From contig NZ_JAUSZZ010000001.1 of NCBI RefSeq assembly GCF_030818075.1, positions 3,472,001 through 3,536,000 on the forward strand: a DNA stretch of 64,000 nucleotides, written 5' to 3'. The DNA comes from Microbacterium proteolyticum. GTDB taxonomy: Bacteria > Actinomycetota > Actinomycetes > Actinomycetales > Microbacteriaceae. This document shows, piece after piece, positions 61,158 to 64,000 of the stretch (position 1 is the stretch's first letter; each line of letters starts with the position of its first letter). The translations under genes were made by a program, and so were the position numbers. The notes under the pieces are model-generated. The model had not been told where the DNA came from and searched no databases. It saw only the letters and a list, made by a program, of their open reading frames with translations.

Positions 61158-62291
61158 TCAGTCGAAGAACGACGCAGCTCCCCGCGCCTCGTAGACGATC
61201 TCGTCGAGATCGTCGCCGACGACGTTGACGTGCCCGACCTTGCGGCCGGGGCGCGGAGCCTTGCCATAGGTGTGGATCTTGGCGGTGGGGTGCGCCTCCA
61301 TGGCCGCGGGGAAGCGCTCCTCGAGTCCGCCCTCGGCCGGTCCGCCCAGCACGTTGATCATGACCGACCAGGGGGCGATGGCATCCGTCGACCCGAGGGG
61401 CAGGTCGAGGACGGCGCGCACGTGCTGCTCGAACTGGCTCGTGACGGCGCCGTCCTGCGTCCAGTGACCGGAGTTGTGCGGGCGCATGGCGAGTTCGTTG
61501 ATGAGGATGCGCTGATCGCTCGTCTCGAAGAGTTCGACGGCGAGCATGCCGGTGACCCCCAGCCCCTCGGCGACGGCGACGCCGATCTCCGCGGCGACGC
61601 GCTGCACGCGGTCGTCGGCGCGGGGGGCGGGTGCGATGACCTCGGCGCACACGCCCCCGCGCTGCACGGTCTCGACCACCGGGTAGGCGCGCACGTCGCC
61701 GGACGGGCGGCGCGCGACCTGCTGCGCGAGCTCGCGGGTGAAGTCGACGAGCTCCTCCACCAACAGCGCCCCGCCGCCGGCGTCTTCGGCGAGGGCGGCG
61801 AACCAGTCCTCGGCTTCGGCCGCGGCGGACACCACGCGCACGCCCTTGCCGTCGTACCCGCCGCGCGGGGTCTTCACCACGGCGCGACCGCCGTGCGCGT
61901 CGAGGAAGGCCTGCAGCTCGGCGGCGTCGGCGACGGCGGCCCAGTCGGGCTGCGGCAGGCCGAGTTCCGCCATGCGGGCGCGCATGACCAGCTTGTCCTG
62001 AGCCACACCGAGGGGCGCCGGACCGGGATGCACGGCGACGCCGGCGTCGACGAGGGCCGCGAGGACGTTCTGCGGCACGTGTTCGTGGTCAAAGGTGATG
62101 ACGTCGACGTCGCGGGCGAAGGCGAGGACGGTCTCGGCGTCGCGATAGTCGCCGACGGCCGTCGCGGCGAGCGCGGCCGACATGCCCTCATCCTCCGCGA
62201 GCACGCGGATCTCGACACCCAACTCGACGGCGGGCGCGATCATCATCCGCGCCAGCTGCCCGCCACCGACCACTCCGACTCGCAGCGCCAT
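61158..62291 (-). CDS. purK: 5-(carboxyamino)imidazole ribonucleotide synthase
   Basis: 377 residues. ATP-grasp enzyme making N5-CAIR from AIR, bicarbonate and ATP. Shows VGVVGGGQLARMMIAPAVEL, DVITFDHEHVP, VKTPRGGYDGKGVRVV (the ATP-grasp glycine loop), VTGMLAVELFET and NELAMRPHNSGHWT. The start at 62291 has AAAGGAGC as ribosome site. A longer frame runs upstream into the 83-bp repeats and is rejected. Followed by purE. Confidence 0.96.
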   Translation of the reverse strand: MALRVGVVGGGQLARMMIAPAVELGVEIRVLAEDEGMSAALAATAVGDYRDAETVLAFARDVDVITFDHEHVPQNVLAALVDAGVAVHPGPAPLGVAQDKLVMRARMAELGLPQPDWAAVADAAELQAFLDAHGGRAVVKTPRGGYDGKGVRVVSAAAEAEDWFAALAEDAGGGALLVEELVDFTRELAQQVARRPSGDVRAYPVVETVQRGGVCAEVIAPAPRADDRVQRVAAEIGVAVAEGLGVTGMLAVELFETSDQRILINELAMRPHNSGHWTQDGAVTSQFEQHVRAVLDLPLGSTDAIAPWSVMINVLGGPAEGGLEERFPAAMEAHPTAKIHTYGKAPRPGRKVGHVNVVGDDLDEIVYEARGAASFFD

Positions 62292-62370
62292 GCCGCTCCT
62301 TTCGTCGGCATCCATTCTGTCGGGGTGCCCTCGGGGATGCGAGCCGGGCCGGGCGGGTGCAGAGGCGCCG

Positions 62371-62735
62371 GTGACTTCGACAGGCTCAGCCACCTCGACA
62401 CGACCGGAGGTCCCTGAGCTCGTCGACGGGACCGGGACTCCCCCCGAACACCGGTGACTTCGACAGGCGCAGCCACCTCGACACGACCGCAGGTCCCTGA
62501 GCTCGTCGAGGGGACCGGGAATCCCCCCGAACACCGGTGACTTCGACAGGCTCAGCCACCTCGACACGACCGGAGGTCCCCGAGCTCGTCGAGGGGACCG
62601 GGACTCCCCCCGAACACCGGTGGCTTCGACAGGCTCAGCCACCTCGACACGACCGGAGGTCCCTGAGCTCGTCGATGGGACCGGGACTTCCCCGGACGCC
62701 GGTGGCTTCGGTGAGCTCAGCCACCTCCGTCGAGG
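62371..62735. repeat. 83-bp tandem repeat, four copies plus a partial fifth
   Basis: Units start at 62371, 62454, 62537 and 62620 (period 83 exactly), with a truncated copy from 62702. Each carries inverted arms CTTCGACAGGCTCAG and CTGAGCTCGTCGA about 25 bp apart, the TTCGACAGGCTCAG core known as an intergenic palindrome in high-GC actinobacteria. Copies differ at a few bases. There is no variable spacer, so it is not a CRISPR array. It fills 62292-62750, between the PH-domain gene and purK, where the purK promoter must also lie; I could not place it. Confidence 0.9.
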
Positions 62736-62750
62736 GGGTGTGAGCCCGGG

Positions 62751-63305
62751 TCAGAGGCCGACGGAGCCGGAGCCGAACGTCGGCGAGTCGCGGTGCGCGA
62801 GGATCTGATTGACCTCGACCTGGTCGACGAGGGTCTCGTGCACCAGCACCGCATTCGGGACGTTCTTCAGCCGCAGGGCGGGCTCGACGCCGTTGGAGAG
62901 CGTCAGGGTGCCGGCTCCCCACATCCGCTGAAGGATGCCGCGACGCAGCTGGATCGCATACCCCCGCACGTGCGAGATCTCGCGTCGGTTCGCTCCGAAG
63001 GGGCCGGAATGCTCGATCACGCGCCGGGTGGTGATGGTCCACGTGCGCGAGAGCCAGACCAGGAAGGGCAGCACCACGAGCAGCAGGACGAGGCCGCCGG
63101 CCGCGGTCAGCAGCATCCAGTTCTCGTACGGTGCGGGGAGGTTGTCGTAGAAGTAGCCCGTCGCCCCGGCCACGGCGATCAGCACCAGCGCCGACCAGGA
63201 GAGCCGACGCGCGTGCGACCGGAGCCGAGCGATGCGCAGCTCGGGCGCCGTCGTGCCGGGCGCCGGCATGCGGGGGCGTCCGAGCGGGGTCGAGGGCTGA
63301 CTCAC
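62751..63305 (-). CDS. PH domain (bPH2/YdbS-like) membrane protein
   Basis: 184 residues. Two hydrophobic helices (about 36-52 and 64-84) are followed by a bacterial PH-like domain with WTITTRRVIEHSGPFG, ISHVRGYAIQLRRGILQRMWGAGTLTL and LKNVPNAVLVHETL. Genes of this type often sit beside birA and purK in actinobacteria, as here. It starts at GTG; an upstream ATG opens only a three-codon frame whose stop overlaps this start. Function unknown, probably envelope related. Confidence 0.88.
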   Translation of the reverse strand: MSQPSTPLGRPRMPAPGTTAPELRIARLRSHARRLSWSALVLIAVAGATGYFYDNLPAPYENWMLLTAAGGLVLLLVVLPFLVWLSRTWTITTRRVIEHSGPFGANRREISHVRGYAIQLRRGILQRMWGAGTLTLSNGVEPALRLKNVPNAVLVHETLVDQVEVNQILAHRDSPTFGSGSVGL

Positions 63306-63365
63306 GGTTTCATTGTGCGGCGCGCGAGCCCCGACGGCCCGGTGCCACGCGGAGGGCGGCGACCG

Positions 63366-64000
63366 TCACCGCACGTGGACGACGTCGCCGGCGGACACGA
63401 CGGTCTCGATGGTGCCGGACTCGACGACCAGGCGCCCGTCGGCATCGAGCCGGACCGCGGTGCCCTGCAGGGTGGATCCGTCGGGCAGGGACACCGTGAC
63501 CTCTCGGCCGACGGTGGCGCACAGCTTCTCGATCTCGCGATGCACGCGCTCGACGTCGTCGTGCGCGAGGCGCGCGAGGGTCTTGTCGAGATCCTCGAGG
63601 TAATCGGCCAGCAGCCGGTCGTCGTCGCACTCGGCCCCGATCGCGGCGAAGGAGGTCGCCGTCGTCACCGGCAGGTCGGCGCGGTTCATGCGGGCGTTCA
63701 CCCCGGCACCGATGACCACGGTGTCGGGTGAGCCCGGCACGACCTCGGCCAGGATGCCGCAGATCTTGCCGCTGTCGACGAGGACGTCGTTCGGCCACTT
63801 CAGCTCCGCCGTCGCGCCATGGCCGGTGAGCTGATGCCGCACGGCGCGGGTCATGGCGGCGCCCGCGGCCAGCGGAATCCATCCGCGCTGGGCGGGCGGG
63901 ACCATCGTGGCGTCCACGACGACCGAGACGGCGAGCGCCGTACCGGCGGGAGCCGTCCAGGATCGGTCGAGGCGTCCGCGCCCCGCGCGCTGGTCGTCGG
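63366..64000 (-). CDS. birA: Biotin--[acetyl-CoA-carboxylase] ligase, N-terminus outside the window
   Basis: The frame stays open to the last base, so the gene starts beyond the window; about 210 residues are visible. At the edge is the biotin-adenylate motif QRAGRGRLDRSW, then the catalytic-site KWPNDVLVDSGKICGILAE with its Lys, IGAGVN, and a C-terminal SH3-like domain (GREVTVSLPDGSTLQG). It activates biotin and attaches it to carboxyl carrier protein. Whether an N-terminal DNA-binding domain exists cannot be seen. Confidence 0.95.
   Translation of the reverse strand, partial: DDQRAGRGRLDRSWTAPAGTALAVSVVVDATMVPPAQRGWIPLAAGAAMTRAVRHQLTGHGATAELKWPNDVLVDSGKICGILAEVVPGSPDTVVIGAGVNARMNRADLPVTTATSFAAIGAECDDDRLLADYLEDLDKTLARLAHDDVERVHREIEKLCATVGREVTVSLPDGSTLQGTAVRLDADGRLVVESGTIETVVSAGDVVHVR

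Noticed and set aside
62371..62735. Possible CRISPR array or coding extension of purK in the 83-bp repeats
   Set aside because: Period is exactly 83 with no unique spacers; the extended frame translates into repeat peptides, whereas ATG 62291 has a good ribosome site and the family's N-terminus.

Overview
The window is about 70% GC, packed with genes and full of GTG starts and 4-bp ATGA/GTGA gene overlaps. The gene content (WhiB, DUF3499, DUF5719, RDD, an rmlC-rmlD fusion, GlfT-type galactofuranosyltransferases, purE/purK/birA order) points to an actinobacterium of the Microbacteriaceae, most likely Microbacterium or a close relative. That placement is inferred from protein families and style only. 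I saw no rRNA or tRNA gene, transposase, integrase or CRISPR array.

Layout. 1-5916: the end of a DUF58 protein gene, then a three-gene ole cluster (oleA, a fused oleBC, oleD) for head-to-head fatty acid condensation to beta-lactones or long-chain olefins. 5917-6742: a gene-free stretch with pyrimidine-rich direct repeats and an array of large palindromes. 6743-9493: fur-katG with a clear operator/promoter. 9828-18885: a conserved actinobacterial block (SpoIIM-like and RDD membrane proteins, DUF3499, metallopeptidase-like protein, DUF5719, a large membrane glycosyltransferase, WhiB2-like regulator, manA).

18948-60592 is a cell-envelope glycan locus of about 42 kb. It carries a Wzy/ligase-like protein, GlfT2, GlfT1, Glf, a DPM1/GtrA-like transferase and an OafA-type acyltransferase (a galactofuran module). 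Next come a frameshifted DUF6541 protein, several glycosyltransferases, a Wzx-like flippase, rmlA, rmlB and fused rmlCD with an extra 4-epimerase (dTDP-rhamnose and perhaps dTDP-6-deoxytalose), and a Wzm/Wzt ABC exporter. A decoration module (SDR, acyltransferase, GT2, small coiled-coil protein) follows, then an LGFP-repeat wall protein with a lipoprotein partner. Last are gmhB/gmhA/hldE with a GT9 heptosyltransferase-like protein (an ADP-heptose pathway, unexpected in a single-membrane organism), three more glycosyltransferases and a LytR-CpsA-Psr ligase, which would attach finished polymer to peptidoglycan. 60589-64000 holds purE, purK, an 83-bp repeat array, a PH-domain membrane protein and the start-less end of birA.

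The genes read as one programme: nucleotide sugar supply (ManA, RmlA-D, Glf, GmhA/B, HldE), polymer assembly (many GTs, Wzy), export by two possible routes (flippase or ABC transporter), decoration (two acyltransferases) and wall attachment (LCP, LGFP protein). At least fifteen genes have a TANNNT box 6-10 nt before their start codon, the signature of leaderless transcription. Three unrelated tandem arrays of palindromic or short repeats lie between genes, and a 312-bp repeat lies inside the LGFP gene.
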